Shown here in pieces: positions 52,670 to 61,593 of a DNA stretch of 64,000 nt (positions within the stretch are counted from its first letter, which is position 1; each line of letters starts with the position of its first letter). Made by a program: the position numbers and the translations under genes. The notes under the pieces were generated by a model. It ran no database searches and had not been told where the DNA came from. It saw only the letters and a list, made by a program, of their open reading frames with translations. Source of the stretch: G965267185 sp965267185 (GTDB lineage Bacteria > Pseudomonadota > Alphaproteobacteria > UBA6615); the NCBI GenBank assembly GCA_965267185.1, contig OZ253937.1:2232001-2296000 (forward strand), given 5' to 3'.

Positions 52670-53227
52670 TTATCGAACGCGCTTGGCGCGATTGTAGTTG
52701 AGTTGCTCGGGGCTCAACTGAAAACCGACAAAAATATCAAAATCTTCACCAAGCTGGCCCGGCCGAAGCGGAATTTCTTGCGTGAGTTCCTCGATCCCAC
52801 CGACCCGGCTCCGGTTACCCTCGAATTCCAACTCTGTGTCGAACACCTTTTTCGCCAATATGGCGCCGCCGCGATCGGCAATAGCGACGTAATAAGAGAA
52901 CTTGCCTTGGCGCGTCGTGTTAGCCGGCCCCCGCGTCGCTTCAAACACAAGCTGCAAATCCACATCGACCTGACCCGAACGGTCGTCATCCAGGTCGGTT
53001 TCACATGTGCCATCGAAGCCATCGATACGGGCATCGAACACAACGTCGGTCAAGTCGCGGCCGGGCCCGGGCCGAAACGCCGTCAGCTCGGCAGTATCCT
53101 TGACGATCACAATGTGCGGGCACGCCGGCGCCAGGACGGCTTCTTGGGAGTCGCATGCCGCTAGTGTGAAGACAGCAAGGGCGCCGAACAGGTTGGCGCG
53201 AGTGGTGAGATATCGCCGGAAGGTCAA
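52670..53227 (-). CDS. lipoprotein of unknown function
   Basis: The 185-residue product has a short N-terminal hydrophobic segment ending in a lipobox, VFTLAAC-DSQ, so it should be lipidated at that Cys. I do not recognise its function. The mature part carries PGPGRDLTDVVFDARIDGF, GKFSYYVAIADRGG and a C-terminal GFQLSPEQLNYNRA. The start is inferred to be a TTG at 53227, because a longer frame to 53539 overlaps the CDGSH gene in another frame. There is no strong ribosome-binding site, which lowers confidence in the start. It follows the CDGSH gene by 16 nt. Confidence 0.65.
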   Translation of the reverse strand: MTFRRYLTTRANLFGALAVFTLAACDSQEAVLAPACPHIVIVKDTAELTAFRPGPGRDLTDVVFDARIDGFDGTCETDLDDDRSGQVDVDLQLVFEATRGPANTTRQGKFSYYVAIADRGGAILAKKVFDTELEFEGNRSRVGGIEELTQEIPLRPGQLGEDFDIFVGFQLSPEQLNYNRAKRVR

Positions 53228-53243
53228 GATAGATCGGACTTTT

Positions 53244-53483
53244 TTAAAGCGTGTTGTGCGTACCGTCGCACTGCGGACTGTTCCCGGTTTGCTTGCAACA
53301 GCAGAAGTAAATGGTTTGCGCCGTGTCGGTCTCGAACATGACCGGCGAGAATTCCGTATTCTTGTGGGCGCTATCGCAAAACGGCTGCTTCTTGCTCCGC
53401 CCACAGGCGCACCACCAATATTTACGCCCCGGGATGACATCGACCGCGATTGGCGATTTTTGGGCGATTTCCCCTTTGGCCAT
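53244..53483 (-). CDS. CDGSH iron-sulfur domain protein
   Basis: The 79-residue product contains two CDGSH-type motifs. The first is CACGRSKKQPFCDSAHK, and the second is CCCKQTGNSPQCDGTH; each has the C-x-C-(x)n-C-x3-H ligand pattern for a 2Fe-2S cluster. Such proteins are thought to work in electron transfer or iron-sulfur metabolism. A short K/R-poor N-terminus with AVDVIPGRKYWWC precedes the first motif. It is the first gene before the lipoprotein and lies 137 nt from the divergent ispH, itself an Fe-S enzyme. Confidence 0.88.
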   Translation of the reverse strand: MAKGEIAQKSPIAVDVIPGRKYWWCACGRSKKQPFCDSAHKNTEFSPVMFETDTAQTIYFCCCKQTGNSPQCDGTHNTL

Positions 53484-53619
53484 AACGCCTTTTCTCCACG
53501 CCTTGCGTGCGGCTTGGATGCTAGGATATTAGGGTGCATACGTCGCCGCGCGAGGCGAGAAATTTACTGGAGGTGTGCGGGCAGAACAAGCGCGCCACTG
53601 CAATCGAACCGTAAAAAGT

Positions 53620-54564
53620 ATGACGTATCCGCCTTTGACCCTCTTACTCGCCAGCCCGCGCGGTTTTTGCGCCGGCGTCGACAGGGCAATCCAAATCGTC
53701 GAATCCGCGATCGAGCGCTACGGCCCGCCCATCTATGTTCGCCATGAGATCGTCCACAACCGGCATGTGGTCGAGGACTTGGAACGGAAGGGCGCGATCT
53801 TCGTCGATGAGCTCGATGAAGTGCCAGACACGGGCCGGGTGATATTCTCCGCCCATGGCGTGCCGAAGACGGTTCCCAACGAGGCCGACCGCCGGCAACT
53901 CTTCTACGTGGACGCTACGTGCCCTCTCGTTAGCAAAGTGCACAACGAGGCGCTGCATCAGCACAAGGCTGGCCGTCAAATTATTTTGATCGGCCATGAT
54001 GGCCACCCTGAAGTGGTGGGTACCATGGGGCAATTGCCCACGGGGGCTATCCTTCTGGTGGAAAACGAAAATGACGTGGCGGCGCTTCAGGTAGCCGACC
54101 CGGATAAGCTCGCCCTGGTAACGCAAACCACGCTTTCGGTGGACGATACCGCAACCGTTGTTGCGGCGCTCAAACAGCGCTTTCCGCAAATCGTGACGCC
54201 ACGGTCGGAAGACATCTGCTATGCGACGACGAACCGCCAGGACGCAGTGAAGGCCATCGCGGAACGATGCGACGTCATTGTCGTTATCGGCGCACCCAAC
54301 TCGTCCAATTCGAACCGGTTGGTCGAAGTAGCGTTGCGCGCCGGGTGCCAGGACGCCTTCCTCATCGAGCGCGCCCATTCGGTAAATTGGGATCGCCTCT
54401 CGGGGGCATCGACCCTCGGCGTCACGGCCGGCGCTTCCGCCCCGGAAGAACTGGTCGAAGAGTTTATTTCGGCCTGCCGCGAGCGCTTCGCAGTGACAAT
54501 CGAAGAAATCTCGGTCCGCCAGGAAGATGTGAGTTTTAACCTGCCGCGCATGCTCGTTGCCTGA
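53620..54564 (+). CDS. ispH: 4-hydroxy-3-methylbut-2-enyl diphosphate reductase
   Basis: The 314-residue product catalyses the last MEP step, giving IPP and DMAPP. The three cluster cysteines are visible in PRGFCAGVDRAI, DATCPLVSKVH and ICYATTNRQ. The substrate-binding NSSNSNRL is present. The ATG at 53620 was preferred over an upstream one at 53575 because the family starts near TLLLASPRGFC. It heads the operon ispH-thrB-rnhA, which I associate with alphaproteobacteria. The ispE gene is elsewhere in the window at 22392. Confidence 0.97.
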   Translation: MTYPPLTLLLASPRGFCAGVDRAIQIVESAIERYGPPIYVRHEIVHNRHVVEDLERKGAIFVDELDEVPDTGRVIFSAHGVPKTVPNEADRRQLFYVDATCPLVSKVHNEALHQHKAGRQIILIGHDGHPEVVGTMGQLPTGAILLVENENDVAALQVADPDKLALVTQTTLSVDDTATVVAALKQRFPQIVTPRSEDICYATTNRQDAVKAIAERCDVIVVIGAPNSSNSNRLVEVALRAGCQDAFLIERAHSVNWDRLSGASTLGVTAGASAPEELVEEFISACRERFAVTIEEISVRQEDVSFNLPRMLVA

Positions 54565-54581
54565 TCGAGGCGCCAAATAGC

Positions 54582-55580
54582 ATGGCTGTTTACACCGACG
54601 TTTCCGACGAAGAATTGCAGGCCTTTGTCGCCCAATACGATCTGGGCGAAGTGGTTTCGTGCAAGGGCATCGCCGAAGGTGTCGAGAATACCAACTATTT
54701 GCTGCAAACCCTGCCCGAGGGCGCCGAGACCGCGGACAGCTACATCCTGACCCTCTACGAAAAGCGCGTCCGCGAAGAGGATCTACCCTTCTTCCTGGCG
54801 CTGATGGAGCATCTAGCGGAGCACGAAATTTCGTGCCCCACGCCGCTCCACGGGCGCGACGGGACAGCGCTGCGACAATTGTGCGGCAGGCCGGCGGTTA
54901 TCGTATCGTTTCTATCCGGCATGTGGCCCAAGCGCAGCACCCCGCAACAATGTGCCGCTTTAGGGGCAGCGCTGGCGCAAATGCACGTCGCCGGGCTCGA
55001 TTTCCAAATGCACCGCGCCAACGATATGTCGCTCGACGGGTGGCGCTCCCTGCTCGACGCAAGCCACGACCGAGCGCATGAAATACAGCCGGGATTGGCC
55101 GATACGTTAACGGCGGAACTAGATTATCTAGCAGCAAAATGGCCGAAAAATTTACCCCAGGGCGTAATCCACGCCGACCTGTTTCCCGATAATGTGTTCT
55201 TCCTGGGCAACGAGTTGTCGGGGCTTATCGACTTCTATTTCGCCTGCAACGATTCACTCGCCTACGATCTCGCAATTTGTCTCAACGCTTGGTGCTTCGA
55301 GACCGATGGCAGTTTCAACATCACCAAGGCGCGGTCTCTGTTGCGGCGATACGCTGAGGTGCGACCGTTGAATGCGGCTGAATTTGCCGCGCTGCCTCTA
55401 CTGGCGCGCGGCAGTGCGTTGAGATTCTTGCTTACCCGTTTGTACGACAAGCTGCATCACGATGAGAGTGCGCTCGTCCGACCCAAGGATCCGCTCGAAT
55501 TTCTCGCCCGGCTGCGCTTCCATCAACAAGTCGACGGGCCCGGCGCCTACGGGCTCGACGCGGCATTGGCAGGCACATGA
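54582..55580 (+). CDS. thrB: homoserine kinase (APH-fold, ThrB2 type)
   Basis: The 332-residue product starts MAVYTDVSDEELQAFVAQYDLGEVVSCKGIAEGVENTNYLL, typical of the protein-kinase-like homoserine kinase of alphaproteobacteria. The catalytic loop is GVIHADLFPDNVFF and the metal site LIDFYFACND. It phosphorylates homoserine for threonine synthesis, ahead of ThrC (61594). It starts 17 nt after ispH and its stop overlaps rnhA by four bases (ATGA). It belongs to a different fold from the GHMP-type ThrB of E. coli. Confidence 0.95.
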   Translation: MAVYTDVSDEELQAFVAQYDLGEVVSCKGIAEGVENTNYLLQTLPEGAETADSYILTLYEKRVREEDLPFFLALMEHLAEHEISCPTPLHGRDGTALRQLCGRPAVIVSFLSGMWPKRSTPQQCAALGAALAQMHVAGLDFQMHRANDMSLDGWRSLLDASHDRAHEIQPGLADTLTAELDYLAAKWPKNLPQGVIHADLFPDNVFFLGNELSGLIDFYFACNDSLAYDLAICLNAWCFETDGSFNITKARSLLRRYAEVRPLNAAEFAALPLLARGSALRFLLTRLYDKLHHDESALVRPKDPLEFLARLRFHQQVDGPGAYGLDAALAGT

Positions 55581-56035
55581 GCGATTCATCCATCGTCGAC
55601 ATCTACACCGACGGGGCCTGCTCGGGAAATCCAGGCCCTGGCGGTTGGGGGGTGTTGCTGCGTTACAACGACAACGAACGCGAACTGATGGGCGGCGAGC
55701 TGGAGACGACAAACAACCGCATGGAGCTTACCGCCGCGATAATGGGATTGGAGAGCCTTAAGCGGCCAGCGCGCGTGCGCCTCCACACCGACAGTACCTA
55801 TCTGCGTGACGGGATTACGAAGTGGATACATAATTGGAAAGCGAACGGGTGGAAAACCGCGGGCAAAAAACCGGTCAAGAATGTGGATCTGTGGCAACGC
55901 CTCGAGGAAGCCATCGCACCCCATGACGTGGAATGGCACTGGGTCAAAGGGCATGCCGGCCACCCCGAAAACGAGCGCGCCGACATGCTGGCCGGGCTCG
56001 CGCTACGTCAGAAACGTGACGCGGCAATCCTATAA
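55577..56035 (+). CDS. rnhA: ribonuclease HI
   Basis: The 152-residue product is a type 1 RNase H that cuts the RNA of RNA-DNA hybrids. The catalytic carboxylates D-E-D-D appear as IYTDGACSGNPGPGGWG, TTNNRMELTAAI, RLHTDSTYL and a C-terminal GHAGHPENERADMLA. It overlaps thrB by four bases and is followed closely by a strong hairpin terminator. It is complete. Confidence 0.97.
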   Translation: MSDSSIVDIYTDGACSGNPGPGGWGVLLRYNDNERELMGGELETTNNRMELTAAIMGLESLKRPARVRLHTDSTYLRDGITKWIHNWKANGWKTAGKKPVKNVDLWQRLEEAIAPHDVEWHWVKGHAGHPENERADMLAGLALRQKRDAAIL

Positions 56036-56042
56036 GCAATGA

Positions 56043-56067
56043 AAACGGGGGCCGTAGGCCCCCGTTT
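56043..56067. terminator. bidirectional intrinsic terminator between rnhA and the peroxiredoxin gene
   Basis: An 11-bp perfect stem (AAACGGGGGCC / GGCCCCCGTTT) around the loop GTA lies between two convergent genes. T-rich stretches follow on both strands (GTTTGCTGTTT forward; GTTTTCATT reverse). Confidence 0.85.
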
Positions 56068-56089
56068 GCTGTTTCGATATCAACTCCAG

Positions 56090-56572
56090 CTAGAGCTTCT
56101 CGAGGACGCTTTCCGCCGAAGTCGCGCCGAATTCGCCGGCGGGGTCGATCATCAATTCGGTGACCGTTCCATCGTCGACGACCATGGCGAAGCGTTGGCT
56201 ACGCGTGCCGAGCCCCATGGCGTTGAGGTCGAGCTCAAGACCCAATTCCTTGGCGTAGCTAGCCGAGCCATCGGCCAGCATCAACACCGAATCACCCACG
56301 CCCTGATCCTTACCCCATGCCTCCATCACGAACGGGTCGTTCACCGCCATACAGGCGATGGTATCGACACCCTTCGACTTGATAGCGTCGGCCTGCTGAA
56401 CAAAGCCCGGCAGGTGTTTCGCCGAACAGGTCGGTGTAAACGCACCGGGTACAGAAAACAGAACGACTTTCTTGCCACTGAATAGTTCTTCGGTCGAAAC
56501 CGGATTGATACCATCGGCCGTTTTATGCCCGAGCGCTCCTTCAGGAACCTTGTCACCGACTTTAATCGCCAT
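56090..56572 (-). CDS. peroxiredoxin (Prx5-like, AhpE/TSA)
   Basis: The 160-residue product has the Prx5 core, VLFSVPGAFTPTCSAKHLPGF, where the Cys of PTCS is the peroxidatic residue and the Thr helps activation. The Arg of the active site is in LGTRSQRFAMVVDDG. It reduces peroxides and is probably cytoplasmic. A second Cys in TIACMAVND could be a resolving residue. It follows the terminator at its 3' end. The 149 bp upstream, before the DsbD-like gene, contain a 16-bp perfect palindrome. Confidence 0.95.
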   Translation of the reverse strand: MAIKVGDKVPEGALGHKTADGINPVSTEELFSGKKVVLFSVPGAFTPTCSAKHLPGFVQQADAIKSKGVDTIACMAVNDPFVMEAWGKDQGVGDSVLMLADGSASYAKELGLELDLNAMGLGTRSQRFAMVVDDGTVTELMIDPAGEFGATSAESVLEKL

Positions 56573-56682
56573 TGCTCTCCCCTCTCTGAGATTGAATTTA
56601 CTAAGTTAGACACGCCCCCAAGCGGCAACACCGCAACGCGCTACTGACCCCTGGGCCAGCTCAGATAGAAGATAGAGCAGTT

Positions 56683-56698
56683 GCTGGAATATTCCAGC
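56683..56698. promoter_or_regulatory. 16-bp perfect palindrome upstream of the peroxiredoxin gene
   Basis: GCTGGAATATTCCAGC is self-complementary over all 16 bases. It lies about 110 bp before the peroxiredoxin start and 24 bp after the end of the DsbD-like gene. A partial copy of its core (GGAATATT) recurs at 56716-56723. It might be an operator or a short hairpin. Confidence 0.4.
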
Positions 56699-56721
56699 CC
56701 GCAGCCGCGATTTCCGGAATA

Positions 56722-58872
56722 TTAGTTGGCCGACGCGACCTCGGGGCTGAACCCAGCCTTCTCGAACCCGGCAAAAACGGCGTTGTTGGTCAGCAATTCC
56801 GGCAACACCACACCGTTCGGCGAGTTGGGGCCGTAGATCACGTTGAACGGAATACCGAAGCGGTTGAAGCTGGCCAGATAGTTCGCGATGACGTCGCTAG
56901 GCTTGGTCCAATCGGCCCGCATCGTGATGACCTTGGAGTTGTTCAGAGTCGCGGCGACATCGCCAACCTCAAGAACCCGTTTCTTGTTCACCTGACAGGT
57001 GATGCACCATTCCGCGGTAACATCGACGAACACGACATTGCCGGCCGCCACCAGCTGTGGAATGGCTGCGCGATCGAAGGGCTGCCAATCGGACGCCAAC
57101 TCCGTGGGTGTATCACTGCCATTCAGATTCAGCGCCGACAATGTGGCCGGCGTTGCGAAAGCGCCAACGATGATCACGACGATTGCCGCCGGCACCGCCC
57201 GCACCATGGCCGGCGATACGTAACGGCGAAGCGCGAACAACGCGGCGATGGCGATCATTAGAGCGCCAACCACGAAGGCAGCGGTTGCCGACACCTGGAA
57301 ACCCATGACCGAGAGGAGCCACACTGCCGTGGCAACCAAGGCCAGGGCGAGGAATTTCTTCAGCCAATCCATCCACGGGCCGGGTTTTGGCAACTTGGTT
57401 GCCAACGCCGGGAAGATCGCGACGAGGATAAACGGCAACGCCATGCCGACGCCCAGCGCCGCAAACACCGCATAGATTTCGCTCGCCCCACGGCTCAACG
57501 CAAAACCAATCGAGGTACCGAGGAACGGGGCCGTGCACGGCGTGGCGAGCAACGTGGCGAACGCACCTTGGAAGAAGTTGCCGGAGAGCGACGTTCCGCC
57601 GCTCGCTTTAACTGCGGCGTCCGAAACCCGGCCAGGGAGGTTGATCTCGAACAGTCCCCACATATTGGCGGCGAACAGGGTCAAGATCACGACGATAGCG
57701 ATGATAAACAGCGGCTGCTGGAACTGGATTCCCCAACCGACGGCCAAGCCAGCCGCTTTGACCCCAACAGCCAGCGTCGCCAGCGCGAGGAACGACACGA
57801 TGATACCTGCCGTTGTCGCCAAGAAGCCAAGCCGCACTTGCTTGGGGTCGCCGCCACCGTGGCTGACTACGGAGAGTAGCTTGATGGAGAGAACCGGCAA
57901 AACGCACGGCATCAGGTTCAAAATCAAACCGCCGATCAGCGCCAAGCCTACAATCGACAGCAGCGTAACGTAGTGCATGGCGCCGCCGCCAACCGTAAGC
58001 TCGCCCGGCATCGGGGTCACCTGCGTCTCGATACTGCGGGCGCCGTCGACCAGCGTCAACGTGACGGGATGCGCCGTCAGGTCGACATCCGCACCCTCGC
58101 CAAAAATGTCTTCGGCATTCATGCGGGCCAGCACCAGCATGCCGCCGTCGGTAATTTCGAACTCGGGCTTCGAGAAGGCGTGATCTTCGAAACCTTCGAC
58201 CATGAGATCCGGATTGACGAACGGCACCGAGCCGCGGAACGCCACTTCGAGCAAAGGCTTAGTGCTGGGGCCGCTGAACGTAGCGGCCTCGAACGAGAGG
58301 CCAACCCCACTACCGTCACCGGGTACCTGGACACGATACCGGTTGATCAAATTGGCATGGTCGGAGGGCGCGGCGGGACCTCCCGGTAAATCCAAGGAGA
58401 CATTCATCGTATGCGGGATGCACACGTCGTCGCAGATCAACATGTCGACGCGCGCACGCAGCGCCGCCGGTTCGCCGGGGCGTTCGAGCGCTAGGTCGAT
58501 CGGAAAAACGACTTCCTTGCTGTAGCCGAAGGTCTCGAGATCGTAGTACTGAAAGCGCGCGGGCGCGGGCCACAAGAAATCGGCCGCCGCGACGTTCGTG
58601 CTGCCCTCAAAGTCGACCTGCGGCGGAATGCCGGCATCGCCAGGCGAACGCCAATAGGTCTTCCAGCCATCCTGGAGTTTGACTTCCACGCCCAACGGAA
58701 TGGAATCGAGTTCGCCAACAGCGGTCGTCGCCGCGATTAGCCGAACCTCGGCCTTCGGGCCGCTCTCCCACGCGCTTGCCGCCTCGGCGCCGATGGCCGC
58801 ATCGGACCAGGAACCGACTGCCAGCAGCGCTGCCAAGCCAATTTGTGCAACGGAAAAAAGGCGTTTCAGCAT
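56722..58872 (-). CDS. DsbD/ScsB-like thiol:disulfide reductase with C-terminal thioredoxin domain
   Basis: The 716-residue product has a signal peptide and an N-terminal periplasmic domain with the pair CDDVC (MLICDDVCIP). A membrane core of eight or so helices follows, with conserved cysteines in LMPCVLPVLSIKLL and ATPCTAPFLGTSIGF. The C-terminal thioredoxin domain has active site CITC (VDVTAEWCITCQVNKK). This is the layout of DsbD-family proteins, which carry electrons from cytoplasmic thioredoxin to the periplasm. The CDDVC domain resembles ScsB. A partner could be the DsbA-like protein at 41090. Confidence 0.92.
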   Translation of the reverse strand: MLKRLFSVAQIGLAALLAVGSWSDAAIGAEAASAWESGPKAEVRLIAATTAVGELDSIPLGVEVKLQDGWKTYWRSPGDAGIPPQVDFEGSTNVAAADFLWPAPARFQYYDLETFGYSKEVVFPIDLALERPGEPAALRARVDMLICDDVCIPHTMNVSLDLPGGPAAPSDHANLINRYRVQVPGDGSGVGLSFEAATFSGPSTKPLLEVAFRGSVPFVNPDLMVEGFEDHAFSKPEFEITDGGMLVLARMNAEDIFGEGADVDLTAHPVTLTLVDGARSIETQVTPMPGELTVGGGAMHYVTLLSIVGLALIGGLILNLMPCVLPVLSIKLLSVVSHGGGDPKQVRLGFLATTAGIIVSFLALATLAVGVKAAGLAVGWGIQFQQPLFIIAIVVILTLFAANMWGLFEINLPGRVSDAAVKASGGTSLSGNFFQGAFATLLATPCTAPFLGTSIGFALSRGASEIYAVFAALGVGMALPFILVAIFPALATKLPKPGPWMDWLKKFLALALVATAVWLLSVMGFQVSATAAFVVGALMIAIAALFALRRYVSPAMVRAVPAAIVVIIVGAFATPATLSALNLNGSDTPTELASDWQPFDRAAIPQLVAAGNVVFVDVTAEWCITCQVNKKRVLEVGDVAATLNNSKVITMRADWTKPSDVIANYLASFNRFGIPFNVIYGPNSPNGVVLPELLTNNAVFAGFEKAGFSPEVASAN

Positions 58873-59067
58873 GAAAAACTACTCAGCCTCGATTTTCTTA
58901 ACCGAACGAATACCGGATTAGGGTTGATATATGGGTAATGCGGTGGCGAAGTATACTGGTCGATTGATCACCCTTTCGTCACAATCACGTGTCGGAATCG
59001 TGCCCTATTAACCCTTGTCAGCCCCTTGGGAAATAACGAGATTTAAGGTTAACAACCGGTTATCGCA

Positions 59068-59643
59068 ATGGACGACGAAGCACCCCGGTCCGCCTACCTC
59101 GAAGGACAACTGTTGATCGCCATGCCGGCGATGACCGACCCGCGTTTCGAGCGCTCGGTGATCTATTTGTGCGCCCACAATGCGGAAGGCGCCATGGGGC
59201 TGGTCGTCAACAAGCTGTTTGACGAGATTGATTTCGAAGAGCTTCTCAATCAGCTCGAGATTACCCCAGCCGAGTCATCGCCCGACGTAAGCGTTCATTT
59301 CGGCGGCCCGGTGGAAGCCCAACGGGGCTTCGTTCTGCATACGACGGAATATGTCGGTAAGGGCACAGTCGTCGTCGATAATCAGGTCGCGCTAACAGCG
59401 ACACTCGATATCTTGAAAGAGCTCGCCAACGGCAGCGGCCCTCGAAGCACCATGCTCGCGCTCGGCTATGCGGGATGGGGACCCGGCCAGCTGGAAGGCG
59501 AAATCAGCGATAATGCTTGGCTGCATGCGCCGTTTGACGCAACTTTGGTGTTCGACGATGAAATCGACACCAAATGGCAGCGCGCCCTAAACAGCATCGG
59601 CGTCGACCTTTCAACCCTCTCTGGAACAGCCGGGCGCGCCTGA
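59068..59643 (+). CDS. YqgE/AlgH family protein
   Basis: The 191-residue product has the YqgE signatures YLEGQLLIAMPAMTDPRFERSVIYLCAHN and AMGLVVNKLF near the N-terminus, then VHFGGPVEAQRGFVLHT. A further stretch, LALGYAGWGPGQLEGEI, completes the pattern. The function is unknown, although AlgH has been linked to regulation in pseudomonads. It is probably cytoplasmic, and is a single-gene unit between divergent and convergent neighbours. Confidence 0.95.
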   Translation: MDDEAPRSAYLEGQLLIAMPAMTDPRFERSVIYLCAHNAEGAMGLVVNKLFDEIDFEELLNQLEITPAESSPDVSVHFGGPVEAQRGFVLHTTEYVGKGTVVVDNQVALTATLDILKELANGSGPRSTMLALGYAGWGPGQLEGEISDNAWLHAPFDATLVFDDEIDTKWQRALNSIGVDLSTLSGTAGRA

Positions 59644-59683
59644 GCCCATCCCCTCGGTCCGCAGTACGGCCGTTGGTCGGCGG

Positions 59684-60283
59684 TTAGCCGAGCGGCCCCG
59701 CCTTATGGTCCTCGGCGAGCAGCGAAAACAACAGATGGTCATGCCACTCGCCGCGAATTTTTAAGTACTTGCGGGCATATCCATCCTGAGTGAAACCACC
59801 CCGACGCAGGAGCTGCTGGCTCGCCTCGTTGTGGGGCAGACAGGCCGCCTCGACACGGTGCAGAGCGAGCTGACCGAAGCAGAAATCGACGATGAGCCGC
59901 AGCGCTTCTGTCATATAACCCTGCCGGGCGTGCGCTTCACCGATCCAGTATCCCAGGGTGCCGCACTGAGCGACGCCGCGGCGGACGTTCGACAAGCTAA
60001 TGCCGCCAAGCAGACTGTCATCGTCGTTACGAAAGATGAAGAAGCTGTGCCCCACATCGTCGCGCCAGTCCGCTGCATAGCGATTGAGGCGGCGAAAATA
60101 AGCTTCGCGACCCAGCGCATCGGGCGGCCATGCCGGCTCCCACGGTTCGAGAAATTTCCGGCTGGCCGCACGCACCTCAACATACGGGCGCCAGTCCCGC
60201 TCCGCCGGCGCGCGCAGATAAACTCTTTTACCCTCGAGACGAACATTGCTGGCCGGCGAGGACAGATTACGAAACAGGCGCAT
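59684..60283 (-). CDS. GNAT-family N-acetyltransferase (RimJ/RimL-like)
   Basis: The 199-residue product resembles RimJ-type acetyltransferases. It has a RLEGKRVYLRAPAERDW entry, then the acetyl-CoA-binding QCGTLGYWIGEAHARQGYMTEAL, and RVEAACLPHNEASQQLLRRGGF. Such enzymes acetylate N-terminal amino groups, including those of ribosomal proteins. I chose ATG 60283 because an upstream frame to 60328 overlaps the M16 gene. The start lies 23 nt after the M16 stop, and the order thrC-M16-GNAT is one I associate with alphaproteobacteria. Confidence 0.9.
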   Translation of the reverse strand: MRLFRNLSSPASNVRLEGKRVYLRAPAERDWRPYVEVRAASRKFLEPWEPAWPPDALGREAYFRRLNRYAADWRDDVGHSFFIFRNDDDSLLGGISLSNVRRGVAQCGTLGYWIGEAHARQGYMTEALRLIVDFCFGQLALHRVEAACLPHNEASQQLLRRGGFTQDGYARKYLKIRGEWHDHLLFSLLAEDHKAGPLG

Positions 60284-60305
60284 GAGACTACAGAAAGCTC
60301 CAGCG

Positions 60306-61568
60306 TTACGCAGCGAGACGCTGTGCAATGGTATCGTAGGGTTCCAACATGTCCAGAGGCCCCACAGCGGCCAGAACGGGCGGGTGCGCGAAGACTTGCT
60401 GCGCTAATGCGCTAACCTGCGCGACGTCGATCGCGTCGATCCGTGCGACCATCTCGTCCACCGGTAGGACACGGCCGAAGATCAACATATGCTGTGCGAT
60501 TTGCTCGCACCGCGCGCCCGTCGATTCAAGCGCCATAAGCAGGTTCGACTTGAGTTGTGCCCGGGCGCGAACGACTTCGTCGTCACGCAGGCTGCCTGCC
60601 AGCCCGGTAATCTGGTCGCAGAGCGCCGGGATCATCTCCCCGATCTGCTCGGTGCCGGTACCCGCATAGACCCCGAACAGACCAGTATCGGCAAAAGCCG
60701 ACATAAAGGTGTCGATCGAGTACACCAGACCGCGCTCCTCGCGGATTTCCTGGAAAAGCCTCGACGACATGCCCCCACCCAGAAGATTGGAAAGCACCGT
60801 CATGGTGTAGAACTCGGGCGTGCCGATCGGCGCGCCGCGAAATCCGAGAACCAGGTGGATCTGCTCAAGGTCTCGCATCTCGCGATACTCGCCGCCGTTG
60901 TAGACGGCGTCCTCTACAGCCACTTCACCACCATTCGGCAATTCACCGAATACCTGCTCGACGCGCTCGACCATCTGGCCATGCTCGATCTTGCCCGCGG
61001 CGGCGACCACCATACGCGGCGTGCGGTAGTGCTCATCGCGGAAGCCGACGACGGCATCCCGTGAGAGGTTCGCGACAATGTCCGACTTTCCCAGGACCGG
61101 ACGGCCAAGCGGCTGATCGGGAAATGCTGTCGATTGGAAATGATCGAACACAACGTCGTCGGGCGTGTCGTGGGCCTGGCCGATTTCCTGCAGCACGACA
61201 GACCGCTCGCGGCCGAGTTCAACCTCGTCGACGACCGAATGTTGCAGTATGTCGGCCAGCACATCGACGGCGAGCCCAATATCCTCCTTGAGGACTTTGG
61301 CAAAGTAGGCTGTGCTCTCGCGTGAGGTATACGCGTTGATATTGCCGCCAACGGCTTCGATTTCTTCAGCGATTTCACGCGCCGAACGCCGCTCGGTGCC
61401 TTTGAACACCATATGCTCGAGCAAATGGGCGACGCCATTGACCTGGGACGGCTCGTAGCGTGTTCCCGCACGCACCCAAACACCCAACGAAACCGATTCA
61501 ACGGTAGGCATCGGATCGGTTACGACCCGCAGTCCGTTCGCCAGTGTGGTCACCTGAATATCACGCAT
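60306..61568 (-). CDS. M16 family zinc metallopeptidase (processing-protease-like)
   Basis: The 420-residue product has the inverted zinc motif H-x-x-E-H (H48-L-L-E51-H52) in VAHLLEHMVFKGT. The third ligand Glu is expected within RSVVLQEIGQAHD, and a second domain contains GGGMSSRLFQEIREERGLVYSI. It resembles the mitochondrial processing peptidase beta subunit and bacterial homologues of unknown target. It is probably cytoplasmic, with no signal peptide. It starts 25 nt after thrC and before the GNAT gene. Confidence 0.95.
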   Translation of the reverse strand: MRDIQVTTLANGLRVVTDPMPTVESVSLGVWVRAGTRYEPSQVNGVAHLLEHMVFKGTERRSAREIAEEIEAVGGNINAYTSRESTAYFAKVLKEDIGLAVDVLADILQHSVVDEVELGRERSVVLQEIGQAHDTPDDVVFDHFQSTAFPDQPLGRPVLGKSDIVANLSRDAVVGFRDEHYRTPRMVVAAAGKIEHGQMVERVEQVFGELPNGGEVAVEDAVYNGGEYREMRDLEQIHLVLGFRGAPIGTPEFYTMTVLSNLLGGGMSSRLFQEIREERGLVYSIDTFMSAFADTGLFGVYAGTGTEQIGEMIPALCDQITGLAGSLRDDEVVRARAQLKSNLLMALESTGARCEQIAQHMLIFGRVLPVDEMVARIDAIDVAQVSALAQQVFAHPPVLAAVGPLDMLEPYDTIAQRLAA

Positions 61569-61593
61569 AATATCAATGCCTTAGGCGAAAAAT

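Noticed and set aside
52670..53539. A 289-residue reverse-strand protein spanning the CDGSH gene
   Set aside because: Its first ~100 residues are an out-of-frame reading of the CDGSH gene; the true protein begins at the signal peptide near 53227.
59668..59697. GC-rich stem-loop between yqgE and the GNAT gene
   Set aside because: The stem is imperfect, has no T-run and overlaps the GNAT stop codon, so termination is not supported well enough to list.
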